DNA from: an uncultured Poribacteria bacterium
GTDB taxonomy: Bacteria; Poribacteria; WGA-4E; WGA-3G
Assembly: GCA_951828385.1 (NCBI GenBank)
Contig: OX639973.1
Coordinates: forward strand, 3,649,200 to 3,713,199
DNA: 64,000 nucleotides
Direction of reading: 5' to 3'
The notes under the pieces were generated by a model that was given only the letters and a program-made list of their open reading frames with translations, did no database searches and was not told the origin of the DNA. Positions 7,819-15,998 of this stretch are shown here, piece after piece. The translations under genes were made by a program, and so were the position numbers. Each line of letters opens with the position of its first letter. Position 1 is the stretch's first letter.

Positions 7819-8823
7819 TTAGACGCGGCAATTGTCAAGTGCGTCTTCATTCAACTCAACCCCTAATCCGGGTTTATCTGGAACAGTCGCGTATCCATCA
7901 ACAAGCGGGATCGTTGATGGCGTGACGAGATCAAAAGCACGCAAGGCATTAAGCGTCATTGATGGCATCGTAGCATTCGGCATCACCGCGGCAAGATGCA
8001 TGACATAGGCGGTTGTGATACCGAGCCCGACAATCTGTATCCAGACGGGGAGATGTGCAGCGTTTGAGATAGTCGCTTCGCGTTTGGCATTTGCAGCGCG
8101 TGAGTCCGGATAGGCAATAATAAACGAGTCGTTCATCTTTGCTCGCACCGCTTCAATCGGATCCGGGTTCCCGAAGTGAATTGTTATCGGCATATCCGTG
8201 TGGCGTTTAATCTCCTGATAACCTTCAATATCCGCTTGTGGGATCGGCGTTTCAAACGATTCTATATTGTAATCTTGAAGGTGGCGCGCAACCTCAAGGG
8301 TGCGTTCCGGAGTTTCAAACGAGTCATTTGCATCAACGCGAAGCTGGTAATCATCCGGTACAACAGAGGCGATCGCCTCAACCTGTTCAAGGACTTCAAA
8401 CCATGGACGTGCTTTGATCTTGTGGAGCCGATAGCCGAGCGCGTAAGCGTGTTTCGCTTCTGCCGCCCACTCTTCTGGTGTCATGTCAATAGACCAATAA
8501 CCGAAAGACGTTTTATCGTGAACCTTTTCCCCTAAAAGTTGATGCACTGGAACACCGAGGGCTTTGCCCATGATATCGTAAAAAGCTTGCTGAAGCGGTG
8601 TCGGTGCCCAACCGTTCATAAACTCAAAAGGATTCCTACCGATATAACGTTGAACGACTTCATCCGACTGATGCGATCCATCGCCAATCCCGACAAGTCC
8701 GACATCAGTATGGACTTTGTAGACGTAGTCAATCTGGTAAAGATTACGGCGCGTCATCAGTTCGTAGATGCCTTCATGATACGGCACTCTCACTTTGATG
8801 ACATCGATATGCGTAATTTTCAT
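7819..8823 (-). CDS. Enolase-superfamily enzyme (mandelate racemase/muconate lactonizing type), divergent
   Basis: 334 residues. The barrel Lys pair is visible in LHKIKARPW (about residues 131-133), the first metal ligand in RVDAND (about 163) and the second in ESFETPI (about 187). Where the third acidic ligand is expected the sequence reads MPITIHFGNPDP with no GE or DE, so the site may be altered. Members act on sugar acids or related carboxylates by abstracting the alpha proton. It is first in a run with the LamG protein and the aldehyde dehydrogenase. The substrate is unknown. Confidence 0.85.
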   Translation of the reverse strand: MKITHIDVIKVRVPYHEGIYELMTRRNLYQIDYVYKVHTDVGLVGIGDGSHQSDEVVQRYIGRNPFEFMNGWAPTPLQQAFYDIMGKALGVPVHQLLGEKVHDKTSFGYWSIDMTPEEWAAEAKHAYALGYRLHKIKARPWFEVLEQVEAIASVVPDDYQLRVDANDSFETPERTLEVARHLQDYNIESFETPIPQADIEGYQEIKRHTDMPITIHFGNPDPIEAVRAKMNDSFIIAYPDSRAANAKREATISNAAHLPVWIQIVGLGITTAYVMHLAAVMPNATMPSMTLNALRAFDLVTPSTIPLVDGYATVPDKPGLGVELNEDALDNCRV

Positions 8824-8840
8824 AAGTACCCCCGCGGAAG

Positions 8841-8949
8841 AGTTATCAGTTATCAGTTGTCAGTTAAAGAAGGAGATATGATTCAGTCAATTTTCTTTCT
8901 TAACTGACGACCGAAAGATTAAAAAAAATCGTACTGAAAACTGATAATT
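8841..8949. repeat. MITE-like inverted repeat built from AGTTATC heptamers
   Basis: Begins with 3.5 copies of a seven-base unit (AGTTATC, AGTTATC, AGTTGTC, AGTT; 8841-8864). GTCAGTTAA (8859-8867) pairs with TTAACTGAC (8900-8908), and the outer AGTTATCAGTT pairs with AACTGATAATT near 8939-8949. It occupies most of the gap between two minus-strand genes. Related heptamer tracts occur at 18752-18774, 34217-34230 and 60989-61080. Confidence 0.6.
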
Positions 8950-8967
8950 AATTACCACTCTCCAGAG

Positions 8968-9420
8968 TTATTCATCGCGTCGGATCCAACTGACGACATC
9001 CTCAGCCTCACCTGTGCCGCCTTCAACACCATCACTCCCGAACGAGATGAGATCATATCCGTACCGGTCATGTATGCCGGGACGGATATAGATATAAGGG
9101 TTGCCCCACGGATCTTCTGTAATTGGAATCTGGATGTAAGGTACCAGCCAGTTTATAGGGATCGGCGGTGCCTCAGGTTTCTCCCAAAGTGCCTTCAAGC
9201 CTTGTTCGGTTGACGGATAATCGCCGTTATCTTTGGCGTATCTATCAAGAGCGATTCCGAGCGTTTCGATGTCCGCGTCGGCTTGTGCTTGTAGTGCACG
9301 TCCTGCTTGTCCGAGCAACCGGGGTGCGAAAAGCACAGCGGCAATAATCCCAAGGACGACAACGACAACTAAAATTTGTATTGATGTTAATCCTGCTTGT
9401 CTATAATCAATTGGTTTCAC
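8968..9420 (-). CDS. Type II secretion pseudopilin, GspG-like
   Basis: 150 residues starting at a GTG (9420) preceded by GGAGGA; this gives a 10-residue leader, as usual for prepilins. The cleavage region reads RQAG/LTSIQILVVVVVLGI, so the fifth mature residue is Gln instead of the near-invariant Glu. The C-terminal part is typical of major pseudopilins: YPSTEQGLKALW, DPWGNPY, SFGSDGVEGGTGEAEDVVSW (calcium-binding loop). GspG polymerises into the periplasmic pseudopilus. No other T2SS gene is adjacent, so it is an orphan. The Glu to Gln change may affect N-methylation or assembly (inference). Confidence 0.88.
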   Translation of the reverse strand: MKPIDYRQAGLTSIQILVVVVVLGIIAAVLFAPRLLGQAGRALQAQADADIETLGIALDRYAKDNGDYPSTEQGLKALWEKPEAPPIPINWLVPYIQIPITEDPWGNPYIYIRPGIHDRYGYDLISFGSDGVEGGTGEAEDVVSWIRRDE

Positions 9421-9563
9421 ACATTTTCCTCCACAATCCACGTATGCACACCTAAAAGATGAAGTCAAAAACTCTTGTAGCTGCCGATAACTGAAGATCA
9501 ACAACCAACAATTGTTTTTTTAGTTTATCACATTTCCGAAGTTGTGTCAATATTAAAAATCGC

Positions 9564-9592
9564 TTGACATGCCTCACCACGCGCCCTATAAT
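9564..9592 (+). promoter_or_regulatory. Consensus sigma-70 promoter
   Basis: A perfect TTGACA (9564-9569) and a perfect TATAAT (9587-9592) with a 17-base spacer. It is about 50 bases upstream of the ATG at 9645, and its position rules out the longer open frame that begins inside it. Confidence 0.85.
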
Positions 9593-9644
9593 AATCTACT
9601 ACAAATCACAGGGAAAGAATATAAAACAAGTGGAGGAATCTGGG

Positions 9645-10853
9645 ATGGCGAAAACGGTATGCATTGTTGGGACAATGGACACGAAAGGCATAGAATTCGC
9701 ATTCATCAAAACGCAGATAGAATCAACTGGAGTCTCAACGTGCGTAATCAATACAGGAATATTAGGAGACTCGCAATTAACACCGGACATTTCTGCGGAT
9801 GAAGTCGCACAAGCAGGCGGTTCATCGTTACAGGCGTTGCGGGACGAAGGCGACCGAGGCAATAGCGTCACCATCATGGCGGAAGGTGCCGCTGCACTTG
9901 TTGCTGAAAAACAGGCTGCAGGCGAGATTGACGGGATCATCTCACTCGGTGGCTCCGCAGGGACGACTATCGGCACGACAGCGATGCAGGCAGTCCCAGT
10001 GGGTGTTCCGAAAATTATGGTATCCACATTAGCATCGGGTGATACCAGTCCTTATGTACAATCAAAAGATATTTGTATGATGTACTCCGTCGTAGACATC
10101 GCTGGCATTAACCGTTTGTCCCGACAGATTCTCGCCAACGCCGCCGGTGCAATCGTCGGGATGGTGAACGCGGAAGCCCCTGCAGCTGCAGGCGACAAGC
10201 CGTTAATCGCAGCGACGATGTTCGGTGTAACGACCCCGTGCGTCACAAAGGCGAGAGAAATCCTTGAAGCCGCTGGCTATGAAGTGCTTGTGTTTCACGC
10301 AACTGGCACCGGTGGGCAAGCGATGGAGGACCTCGTCAAAGGTGGTTTCCTTGCTGGCGTGTTAGATGCAACGACGACTGAACTCGCTGATGAATTGGTA
10401 GGCGGAATTCTAAGTGCTGGTCCTGACCGGTTGGAAGCCGCAGGTCAATCCGGACTGCCACAAGTTGTCGCGCCCGGCGCATTGGATATGGTGAATTTCG
10501 GTCCACCGGACACTGTGCCAGAGAAATTTAGCGACAGGCTGTTCTATCAGCACAATCCAACAGTAACATTGATGCGAACAACCGCCGAAGAGACCGCTGA
10601 ACTCGGACGTATCATGGCACGCAAACTCAGCCAAGCACAGGGACCCACCACGGTTATCATTCCGACACAAGGTATATCGGCAATTGATAAGACAGGGCAA
10701 CCCTTTGATTCGCCCGAAGCAAGAGCTGCATGGATCGACAATTTGAAAGCACACATCGGCGACAATGTTGCAATTATCGAGATGGACGCTCACATTAACG
10801 ACGACGAATTCGCGACAACACTTGCAGAAACGCTATTGGAGAGTATAAAGTAA
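9645..10853 (+). CDS. Tm-1-like ATP-binding domain protein (UPF0261)
   Basis: 402 residues from ATG 9645 (GGAGG just upstream). The N-terminus AKTVCIVGTMDTKGIE is the hallmark of the UPF0261/Tm-1-like family, named after the plant Tm-1 resistance protein; the family has a nucleotide-binding N-terminal half and a TIM-barrel-like C-terminal half. GGSAGTTIGTTAMQ and QGISAIDKTGQPF are further family motifs. The bacterial role is not established. It is followed 11 bases later by a PhyH oxygenase, a pairing that suggests small-molecule catabolism (inference). Driven by the consensus promoter at 9564. Confidence 0.9.
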   Translation: MAKTVCIVGTMDTKGIEFAFIKTQIESTGVSTCVINTGILGDSQLTPDISADEVAQAGGSSLQALRDEGDRGNSVTIMAEGAAALVAEKQAAGEIDGIISLGGSAGTTIGTTAMQAVPVGVPKIMVSTLASGDTSPYVQSKDICMMYSVVDIAGINRLSRQILANAAGAIVGMVNAEAPAAAGDKPLIAATMFGVTTPCVTKAREILEAAGYEVLVFHATGTGGQAMEDLVKGGFLAGVLDATTTELADELVGGILSAGPDRLEAAGQSGLPQVVAPGALDMVNFGPPDTVPEKFSDRLFYQHNPTVTLMRTTAEETAELGRIMARKLSQAQGPTTVIIPTQGISAIDKTGQPFDSPEARAAWIDNLKAHIGDNVAIIEMDAHINDDEFATTLAETLLESIK

Positions 10854-10864
10854 AGAGGCAACAG

Positions 10865-11770
10865 ATGACGAAAACCTATAAAACACTTACAGAATCAGAT
10901 GTTAACCATTTTATTCAGAAGGGACATATCATTCTAAAGGAGTGCTTTCCACGCGAATTAGCAGAAGAGTGGCGAGCGTTCGCCTTTAAACGGCTCGGTT
11001 ATGATCCTGATGACCCAGGGACGTGGGAGCAACCGCGTATCCATCTGCCTTCAATGAATCGCGTGCCAATTCAGGAAATCGCGCCGAGGGCATGGGATGC
11101 CATCTGTGATCTACTCGGCGGTGAAGACAGGATTATCAGTCCTGGGGGAAACAATTCAAAGCCCGGTTGGGGCGACGGCTTTATTATCAACTTTGCGTTA
11201 GGCGCGGACACACCTTGGCAACCGCCTTCTCCAGAGGTGAGCGGTTGGCATAAGGATGGCGATTTCTTCCGGCACTTCCTCGACAGCCCAGAACAGGGAT
11301 TGCTCACGATCGTCGTCTGGTCGGATATCTACCCACAGAGTGGCGGGACGTTTGTAGCGTGCGATTCTGTCCAGCACGTTGCACAGTGGTTATATGAACA
11401 CCCAGAAGGGTTGTTACCGAGCAGCGGTTTCGGAAAACTCATTGGCAAATGCAAAGACTTTGTAGAAATTACCGGAAAAGCCGGAGATGTTGTATTGCTG
11501 CATCCTTTCATTTTGCATGCTGCCTCACAAAATCCTTCCGGCCGCGCTCGTTTTATTACGAATCCACCTGTCGGCCTCGCGGAGCCGATGAATTTCAATC
11601 GTGAGAACCCGGACGATTTCTCGCCGGTCGAATTAGCGGTATTAGACGGATTGGGGAAAGACCGTTTGGACTTTAAGCCGACAGCACCTCGGGAACATTT
11701 AGTGCCAGAGCGCGTCCAGCGTCAAAAGAAGATGCTGGAGGAACAAAAGAAAAGGCTTACGTCGGGATAG
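10865..11770 (+). CDS. Phytanoyl-CoA dioxygenase (PhyH) family oxygenase
   Basis: 301 residues, an Fe(II)/2-oxoglutarate-dependent oxygenase. The metal-binding HxD is GWHKDGDFF (about residue 128), the distal His is in LLHPFILHAAS (about 217), and the 2-oxoglutarate Arg is likely in GRARFITNPP. The N-terminus has the family opening (VNHFIQKGHIILKECFP). The substrate is unknown; bacterial members hydroxylate diverse small molecules. Co-transcribed with the Tm-1-like gene (11-base gap) and followed by a hairpin at 11783. Confidence 0.9.
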   Translation: MTKTYKTLTESDVNHFIQKGHIILKECFPRELAEEWRAFAFKRLGYDPDDPGTWEQPRIHLPSMNRVPIQEIAPRAWDAICDLLGGEDRIISPGGNNSKPGWGDGFIINFALGADTPWQPPSPEVSGWHKDGDFFRHFLDSPEQGLLTIVVWSDIYPQSGGTFVACDSVQHVAQWLYEHPEGLLPSSGFGKLIGKCKDFVEITGKAGDVVLLHPFILHAASQNPSGRARFITNPPVGLAEPMNFNRENPDDFSPVELAVLDGLGKDRLDFKPTAPREHLVPERVQRQKKMLEEQKKRLTSG

Positions 11771-11782
11771 GTCTTTCACAAA

Positions 11783-11834
11783 AAAGGCGATTGCGCGTCA
11801 ACCGGAGTGTTGGTAGACCTTGGCAATCGCCTTT
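11783..11834. terminator. Long-loop hairpin between convergent genes
   Basis: AAAGGCGATTGC (11783-11794) is perfectly complementary to GCAATCGCCTTT (11823-11834), with a 28-base loop. It follows the PhyH stop (11770) and precedes the end of the convergent gene (11864), so it may act on both strands. A similar GCGGTTGCTC/GAGCAATCGC hairpin is at 14256-14295. Confidence 0.6.
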
Positions 11835-11863
11835 ATGCGTGTTTTGGCGTTGTTCCCAAAATG

Positions 11864-12163
11864 TTATACCCCTCCCGAAACTGTCCGTTCAATCAATCCA
11901 AACTGTTGACATGCTTGTTTGAGTTTGATTTCGATTTGGTTTACGAGCTGGGTGACGCGCCCTGGACTGAGATGTAATGCCTCAGCAACGTCACAGTTCC
12001 GCATGTCCTGACGAATGAAGACGAAAACTTGTTGTTCACGCGGTGTCAATTCGTTTAGGAGTTGTGGAAGCGCGCGTTCAAAGTTGGCGACGGAGATGTC
12101 CCAGATGAGGGCATCGACGAAGGATTCGGTTGTAGGATCGAGGACGTTTGGCATGAACGCCAT
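11864..12163 (-). CDS. Small sigma-70 region 4-like HTH protein
   Basis: 99 residues. Residues 36-90 (LLNELTPREQQVFVFIRQDM then CDVAEALHLSPGRVTQL) read as a sigma-70 region 4 or LuxR-type helix-turn-helix. No region 2 is present. The frame stays open upstream of the ATG without a good start, so it could be the 3' remnant of a longer sigma-like gene or a true small regulator. No Shine-Dalgarno sequence was evident. Confidence 0.6.
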   Translation of the reverse strand: MAFMPNVLDPTTESFVDALIWDISVANFERALPQLLNELTPREQQVFVFIRQDMRNCDVAEALHLSPGRVTQLVNQIEIKLKQACQQFGLIERTVSGGV

Positions 12164-12229
12164 ATCGGTGTCGGCTTCGGTATAGGTTGAAGTCTTTAAA
12201 AAGAATGAAAAATTGTTATAAACTATTGA

Positions 12230-13270
12230 CTACTTTTCGACTTTTATCTCCGCCCACTGCTTAACCTGTTTTCCTTCAAGAGAGATGGAGAGCGCACCAG
12301 ACACCCAGTGCGGGTCAAACTCTTTATGAGGTGTGTCTGTGATTTGTGTAATCTTCCCGCTGGGATTATGATACCTATAGATATCATAATTTCGGACGTT
12401 TGTGAGATTTTTCAGTCCGTTTTCCTCAGCGGCGAAAAGGATCTCGGTGCCATTGTTCCCCCAGTGTGCGGAGTGGATACGCCAATCTTTTGGGATATTG
12501 AGTTGCTTCGGGTTTCTGCCGTGCTTGTCAACGATAATCAGGTGATTGGCGAGTCTCACAACGCGTGCAGGTTCAAACCTGAGATGCGCTTCATAATACA
12601 TGACATGTTGTCCGTTGGGTGCCCAACAAGGGGTGTATTTTGATATGACGACATCGCCATCAAGATGGGGTTGTGGTCCTTTGAGGAAAGGACGGGTTTG
12701 CTTGCCGTTTACATCTGTGATGTAGATGTGTCGTCCACCACCTGTGATGATCTGCTCGTGGAGGATATGTTGTCCATCGGGTGACCAGTTTGGAATGGAT
12801 GAATAGGCTTCACCTGGCTCATTTTTTGTGAGTTGTCTGATCGTCCGACTGGCGATCTCCATGATATGGATCTCTCTGTTTCCACTTCTGCTGCTCGAAA
12901 AGGCGATGTGTCGTCCGTCAGGTGACCAGGTGGCACTTCCATCGTTTTTCGGGTGAAAGGTGAGGCGGCGTTCATTGCTGCCATCTACGTCCATGATGAA
13001 GATATAAAGTTGTTGTACACCTCCCCCCATATCTCGCCTAAAAAGGATGTGTTTGCCATCTGGTGACCAGCGCGGGCTTACGTCCCAAAGCGCTGAATTT
13101 GTGAGTTGTCGGACGCGACTGCCATCATCGTTCATGACGTAAATATCACCTTGTGCGTTGTTGCCATCAAAGCGAAAAACGATAGCTGCTTGTGTGATAC
13201 CTGCGGTTGACAGTATTGAGATCAATAAAAAAAATGTGCTAATCATCCAGCGTGTCTGCATTAACATCAT
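12230..13270 (-). CDS. Exported TolB-like beta-propeller protein (PD40/WD40-like)
   Basis: 346 residues with a signal peptide (about residues 1-28, ending ITQAA). Six or so repeats of the PD40 type follow, each with the W-S-P-D-G-x-x-I-x-F core (SPRWSPDGKHILFRRD, SATWSPDGRHIAFSSS, IPNWSPDGQHILHEQ and so on) and the xxIYVMNxDGSxxRQLT strand seen in TolB. Such propellers usually scaffold protein contacts in the periplasm. It stands alone without tol or pal neighbours. AGGAG lies before the ATGATG start. A hairpin separates it from the broken gene upstream. Confidence 0.87.
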   Translation of the reverse strand: MMLMQTRWMISTFFLLISILSTAGITQAAIVFRFDGNNAQGDIYVMNDDGSRVRQLTNSALWDVSPRWSPDGKHILFRRDMGGGVQQLYIFIMDVDGSNERRLTFHPKNDGSATWSPDGRHIAFSSSRSGNREIHIMEIASRTIRQLTKNEPGEAYSSIPNWSPDGQHILHEQIITGGGRHIYITDVNGKQTRPFLKGPQPHLDGDVVISKYTPCWAPNGQHVMYYEAHLRFEPARVVRLANHLIIVDKHGRNPKQLNIPKDWRIHSAHWGNNGTEILFAAEENGLKNLTNVRNYDIYRYHNPSGKITQITDTPHKEFDPHWVSGALSISLEGKQVKQWAEIKVEK

Positions 13271-13289
13271 GATTTAACTCCTAAGGTAT

Positions 13290-13318
13290 CCGACAGGGAC
13301 ACACGGTGCCCCTGTCGG
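13290..13318. terminator. Hairpin between the broken gene and the propeller gene
   Basis: CCGACAGGGACAC (13290-13302) pairs with GTGCCCCTGTCGG (13306-13318) with one mismatch and a 3-base loop. There is no T-run on the minus strand, so it could be a repeat or an attenuator rather than a terminator. Confidence 0.4.
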
Positions 13319-13338
13319 GTGAATGAATGGACGCGTCG

Positions 13339-13858
13339 CTAAAAAATCTCAAACTCCGAGCTTTCGTCTGCTTGAACGTTCAGGCTACCGCCCAGTCTGG
13401 AAGCCCTGATAGCGGTGTATGCCTCAATGATATACTCACCTTTGGGCTGTCCGGCACGCACAGCTTACGCCCTGTGAGCCACTTTGGGTTTTATACCCAG
13501 GATTTGCTTCAACAGTGCTCTGTTCGTCAGTGGTGCTTCTGTCAACATTCCTTGTATCAGTGATTTTACCATTTCGGTCTCTGGCACGAATCTCTTGAAC
13601 AACGTGCTGGAACTCGTAATCGTAGGAGATATCGTCACCAGTATAGTTGAAGATTTCAAGCGAGTGGCAGCTTGAAGTCTTTTGGTTATCAGGGTTGTAA
13701 CTTAGAGAGTTAACTTCAACATTTCCCCAGAGACCTGACAAATTCCCGGTACCGCCATCACCATTTGATGCCCCAAGACAATTCTAGGAAACAATCGTAA
13801 AAACACTGACTGTCAATAAACTGGCGATGATCGTTAGTAGTTTCAATGCGGTTCTCAT
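13339..13858 (-). pseudogene. Secreted-protein gene with a stop in the signal peptide and a 3' frameshift
   Basis: A start at 13858 with GGAGAAA upstream gives MRTALKLLTIIASLLTVSVF, a good signal peptide, but TAG follows after TIVS and the frame then continues as NCLGASNGDGGTGNLSGLW and about 90 more residues. Near 13440 the frame is lost; a shift of one base restores PKGEYIIEAYTAIRASRLGG and a stop at 13341-13339. Two independent lesions indicate a dead gene for an exported protein of about 170 residues. Its family is not recognised. Confidence 0.65.
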
Positions 13859-14255
13859 TTTACTTTCTCCTTTTTCCGGCTCCGTTAAGGGGAGCAGGAT
13901 GTTATGAACGGATAAAAATCAAATTCATCAAGTCTCTCCGTTGAGACTTACTTAATCTGTTATTATATGTATATACCTGAAAAGGAAAAAGTTTAGGGTA
14001 CTTATGCATTTTTTTGTAATTTTTTTTACACGGTGCGCTTAAAGAGCAAGTTTTTTGTCGGGATTCAGCATCATAAGAGAAAAAATGAGAATGGTTTATG
14101 ACAATACGCAAATTGTATGCCATTCACGATTCCGCAGAAAATTGGCAAATTTCGACGCGTTCCTGATGTAATTTGTGCCGCATTGTTCATTTATTGAACA
14201 TTTTGTGGTAACTTTTACAACGACCAAGACACCAAAAAACGGGAAAAATAAAAAA

Positions 14256-14295
14256 GCGGTTGCTCATCAGCTATATTACTGAGTCGAGCAATCGC
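14256..14295. terminator. Hairpin GCGGTTGCTC/GAGCAATCGC
   Basis: Arms 14256-14265 and 14286-14295 pair with one G-T, around a 20-base loop. Preceded by an A-rich run. It resembles the hairpin at 11783-11834 in its GATTGC/GCAATC core and may be another copy of the same element. Confidence 0.4.
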
Positions 14296-14572
14296 CCCTG
14301 CTTATGGAGTGCAATACGACGATTAGCGATTGGTAAGGGAATTTTGTGACGGCTCGGCGTGTGCTACGTCCAACACACTGGCAATCGATAATTCACTGGT
14401 TCCGAAAACTGACGAGGTTACAAACCTTGCCAGCAAATTAGATAGTAAGTCGCCCGGGTGTAGTTAGGAATGCAGATCGCAAATGTAAGCATTCTCACTA
14501 CGAAGCAAAATTTGGGTTCCGCGTGTGGGAAACCAAATTTGGGTGAGTACACCGCGATGCACATCGCATCTG

Positions 14573-14680
14573 GGGTGTTTTTGCTTGGGTATTTCTGCGT
14601 ATTGCTGGGGGTGTTTTTGCTTGCGGTTTTTGATAGGGTATTTCTGCGTATTGCTTGGGTATTTCTGCGGATTTCTTCAA
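14573..14680. repeat. Imperfect tandem repeat, unit GGGTATTTCTGCGTATTGCT
   Basis: Two nearly complete 20-base copies at about 14587-14606 and 14636-14655 and a partial third at 14657-14671, interleaved with GTGTTTTTGCTTG units. On the minus strand the pattern yields an artificial Asn/Thr/Lys-rich frame. It lies just before the 3' end of the PhyH gene at 14725. Confidence 0.6.
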
Positions 14681-14724
14681 GTACGCCGCAAAAACCGCGC
14701 CTACCGGATTGGGGTGCGGCGACT

Positions 14725-15933
14725 TTATTCAAACTGGGTCCGGCTTTGATTGCACGCTTTGCCTTTGCCCCGAATTACATCGGGCTGCTGCCATGTATCA
14801 ACGGTACGACAGATAGCATCGCTTTTACCGAGACGTTGTTGCAGCTCGGCTTTCGTAAACCAGTCGTAGCCGTTATTTGCAAGGGCATCAAGGTTGAGGT
14901 TTTCATCCGAGAACCCGTAAACTCGGCTGATACCATCTTCCCCCTCAATATCTTCAATGTAGGACATCCAAGGCACTTCCAAATCGAGTTGTGTTTTGGC
15001 GAGCTCTTGCATCGAACCGATTCGTGCGCCAACATCCCAACCGACGAGTTTCTCCTCTTCCCAACCTTCACCACCTGGCAACTCCCAACGTGCTGTTTCA
15101 GGATCGCGGTGCAGCAAGAATTTCGATTCTTGTGTTGATGTCCCCTCAATGAGCAGGCGCGTCGTCGTAATCGGTTTGTCAAAACAGACGGGTATAAGAC
15201 GTTTGGCATCGTCGCTTAAGGCATTCCAAGCGGCGGGGTTGTAAGGGTAATATCCCACTGCGGGCGGTGCGTTCACCGCGCAGTATTTATTGAAAATACC
15301 GCATCGGTCTTCAGTCGTGGTTCCCGCAGGTGCTTTGTGCCAGACATGCTCGTTCACCACAAGTAAGTCGCCTGCCTTGAGTTCGGGATCGATGAAGGGT
15401 GCCAACTGTTCGGCATCGGGACGGGTGAGGTCCAAGATATGTGCATCTGGGTCGATTATGTGTGTTAGTTTATGGGACTTAGGCGACACGAGGAAGGGAC
15501 CATAATCCGCGTCGAAATCGGTCAGTGGAATAATCGCAAACACCCAATTCATTGATGAACCGACAGGTCGCCAGCGTTTATAGTCACAATGCGCACCGGC
15601 ACCCTTATCGCCGGGTGTCCGTAGATACGCGACATAAGCAGTGAGATACGCGGGTTGACCGAGTACAGATTCCACAGCACCAATAACCGTCGGGTGTTCA
15701 GCAATAGCAGTCAATCCGGGTTCAGCGAGCCGGTTGCCGCTGACTGTATATTTCGCCGGTTGCGGATACTTAAGGGTTGATGGATACGCATCGCGTATCA
15801 CTTCTTGTTGGACAACGCGCCGAAGTTCATCTGCTTCCTTAACGGATAAAGCATTGCGCACGATTAGATAGCCGTTCTCATGGTAGTCGGCGATCTGCTG
15901 TTTGGTGAGAGACGGTGTTATCATTGTAGTCAT
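14725..15933 (-). CDS. Phytanoyl-CoA dioxygenase (PhyH) family oxygenase, long form
   Basis: 402 residues, about 100 longer than the other PhyH protein in the window. The N-terminal opening (KQQIADYHENGYLIVRNALS) is typical. The metal-binding pair is GAHCDYKRW (about residue 114), the distal His is in HVWHKAPAG (about 198) and the 2-oxoglutarate Arg in DRCGIF (about 207). The C-terminal 130 residues are not part of the core fold and are unassigned; the last residues reach to the tandem repeat region. GAAGGAGC precedes the ATG. Substrate unknown. Confidence 0.88.
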   Translation of the reverse strand: MTTMITPSLTKQQIADYHENGYLIVRNALSVKEADELRRVVQQEVIRDAYPSTLKYPQPAKYTVSGNRLAEPGLTAIAEHPTVIGAVESVLGQPAYLTAYVAYLRTPGDKGAGAHCDYKRWRPVGSSMNWVFAIIPLTDFDADYGPFLVSPKSHKLTHIIDPDAHILDLTRPDAEQLAPFIDPELKAGDLLVVNEHVWHKAPAGTTTEDRCGIFNKYCAVNAPPAVGYYPYNPAAWNALSDDAKRLIPVCFDKPITTTRLLIEGTSTQESKFLLHRDPETARWELPGGEGWEEEKLVGWDVGARIGSMQELAKTQLDLEVPWMSYIEDIEGEDGISRVYGFSDENLNLDALANNGYDWFTKAELQQRLGKSDAICRTVDTWQQPDVIRGKGKACNQSRTQFE

Positions 15934-15998
15934 AACGGGAGCTCCTTCTCATTGAAGTTTCTACTACAGGTTAGCAGTTCAGTTTGACGAGCGATACG

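Larger units (their letters stand above)
13859..14724. other. 866-base gene-free region
   Basis: No convincing gene. It contains an AT-rich upstream stretch for the broken gene, a perfect dyad TGTTCA/TGAACA at 14184-14200, the hairpin at 14256-14295, a decayed copy of the GAGGTT..GCCAGC repeat near 14412-14434, and the tandem repeat at 14573-14680. Open frames in the last part are made by the repeat itself. Confidence 0.6.

Noticed and set aside
9564-9644. Longer N-terminus for the Tm-1-like protein
   Set aside because: The extra codons overlap a perfect TTGACA-17-TATAAT promoter, and the downstream ATG has a ribosome site and matches the family start.
14573-14680. CRISPR-like array
   Set aside because: The repeat units are few, imperfect and without unique spacers of constant length; no cas gene is near.
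14470-15138. 222-codon plus-strand frame
   Set aside because: It begins in the tandem repeat and continues antisense to the PhyH gene at 14725-15933.
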